NCBI RefSeq assembly: GCF_030124375.1
Contig: NZ_JASKLS010000017.1
Location: 82,394 to 146,393, forward strand
Length of the DNA stretch: 64,000 bases
Reading direction: 5' to 3'
Source of the DNA: Sinorhizobium sp. 6-70
GTDB taxonomy: Bacteria > Pseudomonadota > Alphaproteobacteria > Rhizobiales > Rhizobiaceae
Part shown: positions 8,868 to 17,471 of the stretch, one piece after another
Numbering within the stretch: the first letter of the stretch is position 1
Layout: every line of letters begins with the position of its first letter
The notes under the pieces: model-generated
Database searches by the model: none
What the model was told of the DNA's origin: nothing
Seen by the model: the letters and a program-made list of their open reading frames with translations, nothing else
Made by a program: the position numbers and the translations under genes

Positions 8868-10037
8868 TCAAGCCCGCGCTGGCCAAACCGGCGGCAATGC
8901 CGGCATCGGCAAACCCGTCGATTTTGGTTGGTGCCTGCGCGTTTGGTTGATGGCGTTCGGCCTTACCCCCGGCACGATCTCGACGGGAATGCCTTCGCTT
9001 TCCAGTCGCCGGATTTCCTCAAGCATTCCGATCGAGTGGGTGGCATCCCCGGATTTGAGGCGCACCACGCGCTTGCCTGCCAGGACCAATTCAACCACGA
9101 TATCATGGATATCGCCCCGGTCATCTGAGGCCCGACTGCTCGGCCGGCGGACGAACTGGCGCTTCGCTTCCCGGCGGGAAAGTTCGAGCACTTCGTTCGA
9201 GATCGGTTCGTCGAAGAGAATGACGTCGGCGGCCTGCAAGGCACGGATAGCCTTCAGCGTCAGCAGTTCGGCATCACCCGGACCCGCGCCGACGATCGTG
9301 ACGCGGCCGATGGCGGGGCGGGTCGCGGAAAGGCAATCCAGATCCTCCATCAGCCGCGTCTCGACACCCTCCTCCGGTGTCTCCAGGAAGGCGCGATCGA
9401 CGAACCGCTCCCAGAAGGCGCGGCGTTCCGTGCCAGGCTTCAGTCGTGCGTTGACCCTTTCACGGATCGCTTGCGCGATCGTTGCCCAGCCCTTGATTGC
9501 CGGCGGCAGCAGGGCCTCGATCCGACGGCGGATCGCTTGCGCCAGGATCGGCGCGGCGCCGTCGGTCGAGATCGATACGACGACCGGCGAGCGATTGACG
9601 ATCGAGCCGAATTGGAACTGGCAGAAGGCCGGCTTGTCGATGACATTGACGGGAACGCCGGCTGAACGCGCCGCGTTGAAAAATGCCTCCGCTTCTGCGT
9701 CGCCATCGCAATCGGCGATCGCGATCGCGGCCCCGAAAAAGACGCCGGGGTGCCAGATCTCGTCGTGATGGACGAGGCAGCCGTTGTCGTGGGTGGCGCC
9801 ACGCTTCAAGAGAGCGAGGAAGACATCGCTCAGTTCCGCGCGCGGTACATGGAGATGAACCTCCGCGCCGCAAGCCGCCAGCAATTCGGCCTTCCAGGCG
9901 GCGGCGTCGCTGCCGCCGGCGACGACGACGCGCTTGTTCTTCAAGGTCCAAAACAGCGGCAAGGTGGCAAGCGGAGCGACGCGCTGCGGTGACGGCTTTG
10001 CGGGCCGGTCATTCAGCGGCAGCGGCAAGGCATCCAT
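8868..10037 (-). CDS. cysG: Siroheme synthase CysG with an incomplete methyltransferase domain
   Basis: It should make siroheme for NirB from uroporphyrinogen III. The 389-residue product has the precorrin-2 dehydrogenase/ferrochelatase part (about 20-215: LPLFWTLKNKRVVVAGG, then VNVIDKPAFCQFQFGSIVNRSPVVVSISTDGAAP). Next comes the start of the SUMT methyltransferase (VTIVGAGPGDAELLTLKAIRAL, about 240-262). After RVVRLKSGD the family motif PFVFGRGGEE is missing: the sequence reads ATHSIGMLEEI. Following EIVPGV the protein ends in an unrelated basic/proline tail after about 30 residues. CysG is normally about 460 residues, so some 80-100 residues of the SUMT lobe are missing. The start ATG lies inside the end of nasA (29-base overlap). 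Dehydrogenase function may persist; methylation may depend on another gene. Confidence 0.8.
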   Translation of the reverse strand: MDALPLPLNDRPAKPSPQRVAPLATLPLFWTLKNKRVVVAGGSDAAAWKAELLAACGAEVHLHVPRAELSDVFLALLKRGATHDNGCLVHHDEIWHPGVFFGAAIAIADCDGDAEAEAFFNAARSAGVPVNVIDKPAFCQFQFGSIVNRSPVVVSISTDGAAPILAQAIRRRIEALLPPAIKGWATIAQAIRERVNARLKPGTERRAFWERFVDRAFLETPEEGVETRLMEDLDCLSATRPAIGRVTIVGAGPGDAELLTLKAIRALQAADVILFDEPISNEVLELSRREAKRQFVRRPSSRASDDRGDIHDIVVELVLAGKRVVRLKSGDATHSIGMLEEIRRLESEGIPVEIVPGVRPNAINQTRRHQPKSTGLPMPALPPVWPARA

Positions 10038-12666
10038 CGATGATCCCCCTGATCTCTGCGCGGCAGGAGCCGCAATTGGTACCGGCGCTAAGCCTCTCGC
10101 CGATCGCCTGGACACTGTGGCAGCCGTCCCGGATGGCGGCCGTGATCTGATTGACGCCGACGCTGAAGCAGGAGCAGACCGTAGCGCCCGGGTCCTCTCT
10201 GCCGGCGCCGGGACGACCCGCCGCGACAGCGAAGCGCGTGCCGAGGTCGGTATGCGAGGCGCGAAGCTGCGAGACCGCCCAGTTGCGGGCGACCGCCACT
10301 GGGCGGGACGCGAGGAACAGCGCGGCAAGAAGCCTGTCGCCGTCGAAAAAGGCGAGGCGGAGCTCGCCGGACTGGCGATCGGTATAGCCGATTGGTTCGA
10401 TACCGGCCGGGACGGAAAAGGCCCGCCGGCACCAGCCGATCCAGTCCGCTTGCGACTCGGAGAAGGCAAGCTCCAGGCGCCAGCCGCCGTCGGCCCTGGC
10501 GAGTGCCCAGTAAGCAGCATCGAGGCTCTGCGGTTTCTCCGTCGAAACCGCAAAACCATAGGCCCGGGCGGCGAAGCGGGCAGCCCTGACCGCCACGTTC
10601 TTCGACGCCGGCTGCCCGGAAACGGGGTCCGTGATCGGCGGCACCAGCGCGTCGATACGACCCTTCGAGGCGAACTGGTCGTTCCAGTGCATTGGTACGA
10701 ACAGGCTTCCCTCCGCCTGGCGCTCGGTAAGCAGTGCGCGGACGATCGTTTGTCCATAGGGGCTCTCGATCGTCACCAGATCGGCATCCGCGGCGGCAAG
10801 CTTCTCGGCATCGCGCGGATGAATTTCGGCAAATGGTTCTGCGATATGGGCGGAGAGCCGCGCGCTCTTCCCTGTACGGGTCATCGTGTGCCAATGATCG
10901 CGCACCCGACCCGTATTGAGCGTGTAAGGATAGCGCTCGTCTGCCCGCTTGGAGGGTGACGCATCGACAGCGACGAAGCTGGCGCGTCCGTCCGCGTGAT
11001 AGAAACCGCCCTCGGCGAAAAACCGTCTCTCCCGGGGCTGCGTGCCTTTCGGCTGCGGCCATTGGAAGGGCTTCAGATCGTCATAAGCCGCCTTGTCGAT
11101 TGCTGCGTGAGCGCCGATGTCGAAATCGCGGCGGCCATCGTTTTCGAAGCCGGAAAGGGCGGCGTGTTCGGCGAAGACCTCGGCAGCGGAAGCATGGTCG
11201 AAGCCTTGCGAAAAGCCCATGCGACGGCCGACCTCGGCCAGTTGCCACCAGTCGGCGCGCGCCTCGCCGGGCGCGTCGAGGAAGGCGCGCTGGCGGGAGA
11301 TGCGCCGCTCGGAATTGGTGACCGTGCCGTCTTTCTCGCCCCAGCCGAGCGAGGGGAGAAGCACGTGGGCATGGCGCGCGGTATCAGTTTGCCTGAGGAT
11401 GTCGGAGACGATGACGAAGGGGCAGGCTTTGATCGCAGCCTCGACCGCGTCCGCGTCGGGCATCGAAACGACGGGGTTCGTCGCCATGATCCAGAGCGCC
11501 TTGATCCGTCCGTCGGCGACGGCGCGGAACATGTCTACCGCCTTGAGGCCCGGTTTGCTCGCGACCGCGGGCGCGCCCCAAAAGCGCCGGACGAGATCAC
11601 GGTGAACGGATTTTTCGATGTCGAGATGGACGGCGAGCATGTTGGCGAGGCCGCCGACCTCGCGCCCGCCCATCGCGTTCGGCTGGCCGGTCAGCGAGAA
11701 GGGGCCCATGCCCGGCCGGCCGATCCGCCCGGTCGCAAGATGGCAGTTGATGATGGCGTTGACCTTGTCGGTGCCGGAGGCCGACTGGTTGACGCCCTGG
11801 CTGTAACAGGTGACGACCTTCTCGGTCGTCTCGAACAGGCGGAAGAAATCGAGCAATTGCGCCCGCGACAGTCCGGTCAGGGCCGATAGTTCCGCGAGAT
11901 CAAGCGCGGAAGCGGCGGCAAAGGCCTCGGCGAAGCCGTTTGTGTGCGCCGAGATATAGTTTTGATCGACGGCGCCGCTAACCGCCAGATGGGCAAGCAG
12001 ACCGTTGAAAAGCGCGACGTCGCTGTCCGGAGCGAGCGCCAGATGCATATCGGCGATGTCGGCGGTCATCGTGCGCCGTGGATCGATGACGACGACCTTC
12101 ATCTCGGGGCGGTTCACCTTGGCCGCGGCAAGGCGCTGGTAAAGCACCGGGTGGCACCAGGCGAGGTTGGAGCCGGTGAGCACGATGAGATCGGCAAGCT
12201 CGAGGTCCTCGTAGGCGCCCGGAACCGTGTCGGACCCGAAGGCGCGGCGGTGACCGGCAACGGAGGACGACATGCAGAGGCGCGAGTTCGTGTCAATGTT
12301 GGCCGAACCGATAAAACCCTTCATCAGCTTGTTGGCGACGTAATAGTCCTCGGTCAGCAACTGGCCGGAGACATAGAAGGCGACCGAATCCGGGCCGTGG
12401 TTGGCAATGGTTTGGGCGAAGCGGTCGGCGACAAGACTAAGCGCTTCGTCCCAGCCTGCGCGCCGGCCGCCAATCTCCGGATGGAGAAGGCGACCGTCGA
12501 GATCGAGGGTTTCGGCAAGTGCCGAGCCTTTGGAACAGAGCCGGCCGAAATTGGCCGGATGCTCGGGATCGCCCTTGACGCTGACGGCGCCGTCATCGTC
12601 CACGCGGGCGATGACGCCGCAGCCGACGCCGCAGTAAGGGCAGGTGGTTTTCGTTTCAGAGGGCAT
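10009..12666 (-). CDS. nasA: Assimilatory nitrate reductase, molybdopterin catalytic subunit
   Basis: An 885-residue cytoplasmic enzyme that reduces nitrate to nitrite. The N-terminal [4Fe-4S] site is CPYCGVGCG plus a later Cys (about residues 9-45), followed by the molybdopterin domains (SRLCMSSSVAGHRRAFGSD, GVNQSASGTDK, TGQPNAMGGREVGG). The molybdopterin-binding C-terminal domain follows, with LNTGRVRDHWHTMTRTGKS. The tail adds a BFD-like [2Fe-2S] domain (CSCFSVG ... NCGSC), as in NasA/NarB-type enzymes that take electrons from a small redox partner. The start at 12666 gives MPSETKTTCPYC; an earlier in-frame start would add 18 atypical residues. It lies downstream of nirD across a palindromic element. 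Confidence 0.94.
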   Translation of the reverse strand: MPSETKTTCPYCGVGCGVIARVDDDGAVSVKGDPEHPANFGRLCSKGSALAETLDLDGRLLHPEIGGRRAGWDEALSLVADRFAQTIANHGPDSVAFYVSGQLLTEDYYVANKLMKGFIGSANIDTNSRLCMSSSVAGHRRAFGSDTVPGAYEDLELADLIVLTGSNLAWCHPVLYQRLAAAKVNRPEMKVVVIDPRRTMTADIADMHLALAPDSDVALFNGLLAHLAVSGAVDQNYISAHTNGFAEAFAAASALDLAELSALTGLSRAQLLDFFRLFETTEKVVTCYSQGVNQSASGTDKVNAIINCHLATGRIGRPGMGPFSLTGQPNAMGGREVGGLANMLAVHLDIEKSVHRDLVRRFWGAPAVASKPGLKAVDMFRAVADGRIKALWIMATNPVVSMPDADAVEAAIKACPFVIVSDILRQTDTARHAHVLLPSLGWGEKDGTVTNSERRISRQRAFLDAPGEARADWWQLAEVGRRMGFSQGFDHASAAEVFAEHAALSGFENDGRRDFDIGAHAAIDKAAYDDLKPFQWPQPKGTQPRERRFFAEGGFYHADGRASFVAVDASPSKRADERYPYTLNTGRVRDHWHTMTRTGKSARLSAHIAEPFAEIHPRDAEKLAAADADLVTIESPYGQTIVRALLTERQAEGSLFVPMHWNDQFASKGRIDALVPPITDPVSGQPASKNVAVRAARFAARAYGFAVSTEKPQSLDAAYWALARADGGWRLELAFSESQADWIGWCRRAFSVPAGIEPIGYTDRQSGELRLAFFDGDRLLAALFLASRPVAVARNWAVSQLRASHTDLGTRFAVAAGRPGAGREDPGATVCSCFSVGVNQITAAIRDGCHSVQAIGERLSAGTNCGSCRAEIRGIIDGCLAAAAE

Positions 12667-12731
12667 GACGGGCTTGCCTCCGGTGTTGACGCATCGTTGG
12701 AGAATGGCCCGTGCCCACAAGCCTCTCCGCC

Positions 12732-12843
12732 GTCATTCCTGTGCTTGTCACAGGAATCCAGCCACGCGAAGTCTTTCGCGTGAAAGGACTCTTTCGCGCC
12801 GTGGACACGGCGCTGCTGGATCCCTGTGACAAGCACAGGGATG
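12732..12843. repeat. RIME-like intergenic palindromic element between nirD and nasA
   Basis: Two 31-base arms (12732-12762 and 12813-12843) are inverted copies of each other with 28 of 31 positions matching. Each arm contains its own hairpin CCTGTG-N5-CACAGG. Between them are further perfect hairpins: CGCGAA-N4-TTCGCG at 12765-12780 and GCGCCGTG-N2-CACGGCGC at 12796-12813. The nested structure of about 110 bases in an intergenic gap matches the style of Rhizobium-specific intergenic mosaic elements. The family name is from memory and should be treated as probable. The RNA would fold strongly inside the nirD-nasA transcript. Confidence 0.8.
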
Positions 12844-12903
12844 AGGAAGAGTGTGGAGCGACGCTGAGCAGAACAAAACGGGGGAGGCATTCATCCATGC
12901 GAT

Positions 12904-13239
12904 TTACTCCGCCGCCATCATCAGGCTCTCGAGCGCGATGAAGAGCGCGCCGTTGTCGTTTTTCACGGGGATCGTGCGGACCTCGCCCTCGTCGGCGCCG
13001 AGCGCCTTGCCGGTTTCGAGCGAGATCACCCAGTTGTGCAGCGGGCAGGTCACGGCAGTGCCGTGGACGATCCCTTGGCTGAGCGGCCCGCCCTTGTGCG
13101 GGCAGTGGTCCTCGACCGCGAAGACGTCGTTCTCGGCGGTCCGGAAGACGGCGATCTTGCCCTGCGGCGTCCTTACGCAGCGCGCGCCGCGTAGAGGGAT
13201 ATCGGAAATATTGCCGATTGCGATCCAGTCCATTTCCAT
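12904..13239 (-). CDS. nirD: Nitrite reductase small subunit NirD (Rieske-type)
   Basis: A 111-residue protein that pairs with NirB in NADH-dependent nitrite reduction to ammonium. It is of the Rieske-like class with an intact cluster motif: CPHKGGPLSQG (Cys-x-His) and CPLHNWVI (Cys-x2-His). Many enterobacterial NirD proteins lack these ligands, whereas this one keeps all four. The start at 13239 is 4 bases after the nirB stop, with GGAG at suitable distance; a second in-frame ATG two codons later is possible. It is translationally coupled to nirB. Confidence 0.93.
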   Translation of the reverse strand: MEMDWIAIGNISDIPLRGARCVRTPQGKIAVFRTAENDVFAVEDHCPHKGGPLSQGIVHGTAVTCPLHNWVISLETGKALGADEGEVRTIPVKNDNGALFIALESLMMAAE

Positions 13240-13243
13240 CACC

Positions 13244-15694
13244 TCACTCCGCTGCCCGATTGAAGCCGACCGTCGCCATCGGCCGGAACTCGTGCTTGTC
13301 CTTGCCGGAGACACGCTCCGACCAGGGATCGACCTGGGCGAATTTCTGGCTGAAGACGAAGCGGTCGAAATAGGCCTTGCGCTTGTCTGCATCGTCCATG
13401 ATCTGGCGGCGGATCTCGTCGAGGCCGATGCGTTTTGCCCATTTGTAGATGCGCTCGAGATAGCGGGCCTGCTCGCGATACATCTGCGTCAGGGCAACGA
13501 TGTGCTCCAGCGCCTCGTCCTCGGTCCTGACGAGGCCGAGCACCTCGGTGCCCTTGATGTCGAGTCCGGCCGCGCCGGCGAAATGGATCTCGTAGCCGGA
13601 ATCGACGCAGATGACGCCGACGTCCTTGCAGGTCGCTTCCGCGCAGTTCCTTGGACAGCCGGAGACGGCCATCTTCACCTTGGCGGGAGTCCACGAACCC
13701 CACATGAACCTCTCGATGCGAATGCCGAGCCCGGTCGAATCCTGCGTGCCGAAGCGGCACCAATCGGAGCCGACGCAGGTCTTCACCGTCCTCAGGCCCT
13801 TGGCATAGGCCTGGCCCGAGACGAAGCCGGCCTTGCCGAGATCGGCCCAGACGGCCGGCAGGTCTTCCTTCTGGATGCCAAGTAGGTCGATGCGTTGGCC
13901 GCCCGTGACCTTGACGAGTGGGACGTCGAACTTGTCGACGACATCGGCGATGGCGCGCAGCTCCTTCGAATTGGTGACCCCGCCCCACATGCGCGGCACG
14001 ACGGAATAGGTGCCATCCTTCTGGATGTTGGCGTGAACGCGTTCGTTGATGAAGCGCGACTGGTAGTCGTCGGCATACTCGTCCGGCCAATCGCAGACGA
14101 GGTAGTAATTGAGCGCCGGCCGGCATTTCGCGCAGCCGCAGGAGGTCTTCCACTCCAGCTCCTGCATGACAGCCGGAATGGTCTTCAGGCCCTTCGCCTT
14201 GATGAGCCGGCGGACGTCGTCATGGCCGAGGTCCGTGCAGCCGCACATCGGCTGCACGGCGGCCGGATTGTAAGCGTCGCCGAGGGTGAGCGACATCAGC
14301 TGCTCGACGAGGCCGGTGCACGAGCCGCAGGAGGCCGAAGCCTTGGTGTGGGCACGCACGTCGTCGAGCGACGTCAGACCCTTTCCGGTGATCGTCGAGA
14401 CGATCTTGCCCTTGCAGACGCCGTTGCAGCCGCAGATTTCCGCATCATCCGGCAAGGCTGCAACGGCCGCCATAGGGTCCAGCGGGGACCCTCCCTGATA
14501 GGCCTGGCCGAAAATCAGGGTGTCGCGCATTTCGGTAATGTCGGTGCCGCGCTTCAACAGATCGTTGAACCAGGCGCCATCCCCGGTCTCACCGTAGAGC
14601 ACGGTGCCAATGATGCGGTTGTCCTTGAGCACCAGCCGCTTGTAGATGCCGGCGGTGGCGTCGCGCAGCACGATCTCCTCGCGGCCGTCGCCATCAGCAA
14701 AATCGCCGACCGAATAGAGGTTGATCCCGGTCACCTTCAGCTTTGTCGGCGTGTCGGAATGGGCGAAGGCGGCGCTGCGATCGCCGGCAAGATGGCGTGC
14801 GGCGACCCGCGCCATCTCGTAGAGCGGCGCCACCAGGCCGTAGACCATGCCGTCGACTTCGGCGCATTCGCCGAGCGCCATGATGTCTCCGTCGGAGGTC
14901 TGCATGCCGGCGTCGACGACGATACCGCGGTTGACGGCGAGCCCAGCCTCCTTGGCGAGACCGGCATTCGGCCTGATGCCGACCGCCATCACCACCAGTG
15001 TCGCCGGGATGATCCGGCCATCGTCGAGTTCGATGCCCTCGACCTTCTCCTCGCCGACGATCCGTTTGGTATTTGCCTTGGTGATGACCTTGATGCCGCG
15101 CTCCTCGACCGCCTTCTGCAAGAGGTAACCGGCGGCCGGGTCGAGCTGGCGCTCCATCAGTGTCGGCATGACGTGCAGCACGGTGACATCCATGCCGCGC
15201 GATTTGAGTCCGGCAGCCGCTTCCAGGCCGAGCAGACCGCCACCGATGACGACAGCCTTTTCACGCGACTGCGCCGCAAGCAGCATCGCCTGCACGTCGT
15301 CGAGATCGCGATAAGTGATGACGCCACGCAAATCCTTGCCGGGCACCGGAATGATGAAGGGTACGGAACCGGTGGCGATTACCAGCTTGTCGTAGCTTTC
15401 CGTCACACCATGGTCGGAGGTGACCGTCTTGGCATTGCGATCGATCGCGATGATCTTGTGGCCCTTGTAAAGGGTGATGCCGTGCTTGATGTACCATCCG
15501 TCGCCATGGATGATGATTTCTTCGTATTCCTTCTCGCCGGATAGTACCGGCGAGAGCATGATGCGGTCGTAATTGACGCGCGGCTCGGCGTTGAAGATCG
15601 TTACTTCGTAGCGCCCGGGTGCCTTCTCGAAGAGCTCTTCCAGCATGCGGCCCGGCGCCATGCCGTTGCCAACGATCACCAGTTTCTCGGTCAT
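13244..15694 (-). CDS. nirB: Nitrite reductase (NADH) large subunit NirB
   Basis: An 816-residue cytoplasmic siroheme enzyme that reduces nitrite to ammonium. Domain order: FAD/NADH-binding reductase (LVIVGNGMAPGR at the N-terminus; GGGLLGLEAAAGL about 150), then a BFD-like [2Fe-2S] domain (CGCNGVCKG ... CGSCTG) with a second cysteine cluster (CGCTD, CGCAKC). The sulfite/nitrite reductase halves follow, with cluster and siroheme ligands in TCVGSDWCRFG and SGCPRNCAEATC. The start at 15694 follows the ATPase stop by 4 bases. It needs siroheme, which makes the state of the downstream cysG relevant. Confidence 0.95.
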   Translation of the reverse strand: MTEKLVIVGNGMAPGRMLEELFEKAPGRYEVTIFNAEPRVNYDRIMLSPVLSGEKEYEEIIIHGDGWYIKHGITLYKGHKIIAIDRNAKTVTSDHGVTESYDKLVIATGSVPFIIPVPGKDLRGVITYRDLDDVQAMLLAAQSREKAVVIGGGLLGLEAAAGLKSRGMDVTVLHVMPTLMERQLDPAAGYLLQKAVEERGIKVITKANTKRIVGEEKVEGIELDDGRIIPATLVVMAVGIRPNAGLAKEAGLAVNRGIVVDAGMQTSDGDIMALGECAEVDGMVYGLVAPLYEMARVAARHLAGDRSAAFAHSDTPTKLKVTGINLYSVGDFADGDGREEIVLRDATAGIYKRLVLKDNRIIGTVLYGETGDGAWFNDLLKRGTDITEMRDTLIFGQAYQGGSPLDPMAAVAALPDDAEICGCNGVCKGKIVSTITGKGLTSLDDVRAHTKASASCGSCTGLVEQLMSLTLGDAYNPAAVQPMCGCTDLGHDDVRRLIKAKGLKTIPAVMQELEWKTSCGCAKCRPALNYYLVCDWPDEYADDYQSRFINERVHANIQKDGTYSVVPRMWGGVTNSKELRAIADVVDKFDVPLVKVTGGQRIDLLGIQKEDLPAVWADLGKAGFVSGQAYAKGLRTVKTCVGSDWCRFGTQDSTGLGIRIERFMWGSWTPAKVKMAVSGCPRNCAEATCKDVGVICVDSGYEIHFAGAAGLDIKGTEVLGLVRTEDEALEHIVALTQMYREQARYLERIYKWAKRIGLDEIRRQIMDDADKRKAYFDRFVFSQKFAQVDPWSERVSGKDKHEFRPMATVGFNRAAE

Positions 15695-15698
15695 TCCA

Positions 15699-17462
15699 TT
15701 ACTCCGCGGCTTGTTTCTTGAGGGTCTGGGCGGACAACATCGTTCGGGCAGCGCGCTTCGCCCGGATCGCTTCGAGATGCTCGGGAGCGGGGCTGGCGCC
15801 GCCTTCGTAGGCCTCGAGGAAGTCCAGGAGTTCCTCGCGATAGGCATAGTAGTCGGGGTGCGACAGGAGCTCCTTGCGCGAGCGGGGCCGCGGCAGGTTC
15901 ACTTCCATGATGTTGCCGATCCGCGCGTTCGGGCCGTTCGACATCATCACCACCCGGTCAGCGAGCAGGATCGCCTCGTCGACGTCGTGCGTGACGCAGA
16001 TCGCCGTCACCTGGGTCCGCTTCCACACGTCCATCAGAACTTCCTGCAACTCCCAGCGGGTAAGGCTGTCGAGCATGCCGAAGGGCTCGTCTAATAGGAG
16101 CAGCTTCGGCGACAGCGCGAACGCCCGGGCGATGCCGACGCGCTGCTTCATGCCGTTCGAGAGGTCCGCGGCAAGCCGATGCATCGCATCGCCGAGGCCG
16201 ACGCGCTGCAGGTAATATTCGACGACGTCGCGGCGCTCGGCCGGCGTCGCGTCGGGATAGACCCGGTCGACGCCGAGCGCGACGTTTTCGCGGGCGGTCA
16301 GCCATGGAAGCAGGGAGGGGGCCTGGAAAACCACCGCCCGATCCGGGCCGGCGCCCGAAATTTCCCGTCCGTCGAGGATGATGCCGCCGGACGAGATCGG
16401 GTTGAGGCCCGCCATCATCGACAGGACGGTCGACTTGCCGCATCCCGAATGGCCGATGATCGAGATGAATTCGCCCCTGTTCATTTTGAGGCTGAAGCCG
16501 TCGACCACCGTCAGCGGGCCCTTCGGCGTCGGATAGACCTTGCGGACCTCGAAAAACTCGACGTAGCTCTTCTCGATCGCGGAACGCGCCTTTCGGGCAT
16601 AGGCGTCCGGCAGCTTGGTGGCGGTAAGCTTCTGCGTGATCGGCACGACGTTGGGCAAGGTGACGGCGCCGCTTTCCGCCGTCGTTCGTCCGGCGCCCAG
16701 ATCCATCAGATATTCGGTGACGGCACCGCGAAGACGGATGAACTCGGCGTTCGAGTTCATTTCCGCGCGGTCGCGCGGGCGCGGCAGGTTCACCTCGAAG
16801 CTCGGCCCGAGCGAGGCATTCGGGCCGGGCGTCAAGGGAACGATCCTGTCGGCAAGCAGGATCGCCTCGTCAACGTCGTTGGTGATGAGGATGATGGTCT
16901 TCTTTTCCTTCGACGAGATCTCGGCGAATTCGTCCTGCAGCTTCGAGCGGGTGAGCGCGTCGAGTGCCGAGAGCGGCTCGTCGAGCAGCAGCACGTCGGG
17001 CTGCATTGCCAGCGCCCTCGCCACGGCCACGCGCTGGCGCATGCCACCCGAGAGCTCCGCAGGCCGGCGCTCCGTCGCGTGGGCGAGACCGACCATCTCG
17101 ATATAGTACTGAACGATGCTCGCCCTTTCGGCTTTGGTCTTGCCGGAATGCACTGCATCGACGGCAAGGGCGACATTGGCGCGGACCGAGAGCCAGGGCA
17201 TCAGCGAATAGGATTGGAAGACGACGCCGCGCTCCGGCCCTGGACCTGACACTTCCTTGTCGCGGAAGAGCACCGCGCCGCGATCCGGCATCGTGAGGCC
17301 GGCGAGGAGGGAAATCAGCGTCGATTTTCCCGAGCCGGAAAAGCCGACGATGGCAATGAACTCGCCTTCCTCGACCTTGAGGTTTACGGCCGACAAGACG
17401 TCGTTGCGCGACTTGCCGTCGCCGAAGGACTTCGAGACATCGCTCAGTTGAAGAATTGCCAC
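15699..17462 (-). CDS. Nitrate ABC transporter ATPase, two ATP-binding domains fused in one protein
   Basis: A 587-residue protein with two complete ABC ATPase domains in tandem. Domain 1 (about 5-255) has Walker A GFSGSGKS, signature LSGGMRQRV and Walker B VLLLDEP. Domain 2 (about 300-560) has GHSGCGKS, the variant signature LSNGMKQRV, and LLLLDEPFG. Cyanobacterial nitrate importers use two separate ATPases, NrtC and NrtD, with an NrtA-like tail on NrtC. Here the two ATPases are fused and there is no substrate-binding tail. In domain 1 the H-loop histidine is replaced (LITNDVDEA where domain 2 has CVTHDVDEA), suggesting only one competent ATP site. It sits between nrtB and nirB. Confidence 0.92.
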   Translation of the reverse strand: MAILQLSDVSKSFGDGKSRNDVLSAVNLKVEEGEFIAIVGFSGSGKSTLISLLAGLTMPDRGAVLFRDKEVSGPGPERGVVFQSYSLMPWLSVRANVALAVDAVHSGKTKAERASIVQYYIEMVGLAHATERRPAELSGGMRQRVAVARALAMQPDVLLLDEPLSALDALTRSKLQDEFAEISSKEKKTIILITNDVDEAILLADRIVPLTPGPNASLGPSFEVNLPRPRDRAEMNSNAEFIRLRGAVTEYLMDLGAGRTTAESGAVTLPNVVPITQKLTATKLPDAYARKARSAIEKSYVEFFEVRKVYPTPKGPLTVVDGFSLKMNRGEFISIIGHSGCGKSTVLSMMAGLNPISSGGIILDGREISGAGPDRAVVFQAPSLLPWLTARENVALGVDRVYPDATPAERRDVVEYYLQRVGLGDAMHRLAADLSNGMKQRVGIARAFALSPKLLLLDEPFGMLDSLTRWELQEVLMDVWKRTQVTAICVTHDVDEAILLADRVVMMSNGPNARIGNIMEVNLPRPRSRKELLSHPDYYAYREELLDFLEAYEGGASPAPEHLEAIRAKRAARTMLSAQTLKKQAAE

Positions 17463-17471
17463 GCGCGCCTC

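Noticed and set aside
12711..12941. Short plus-strand open frame across the nirD-nasA gap
   Set aside because: It runs through the palindromic element; the peptide reflects the repeat.
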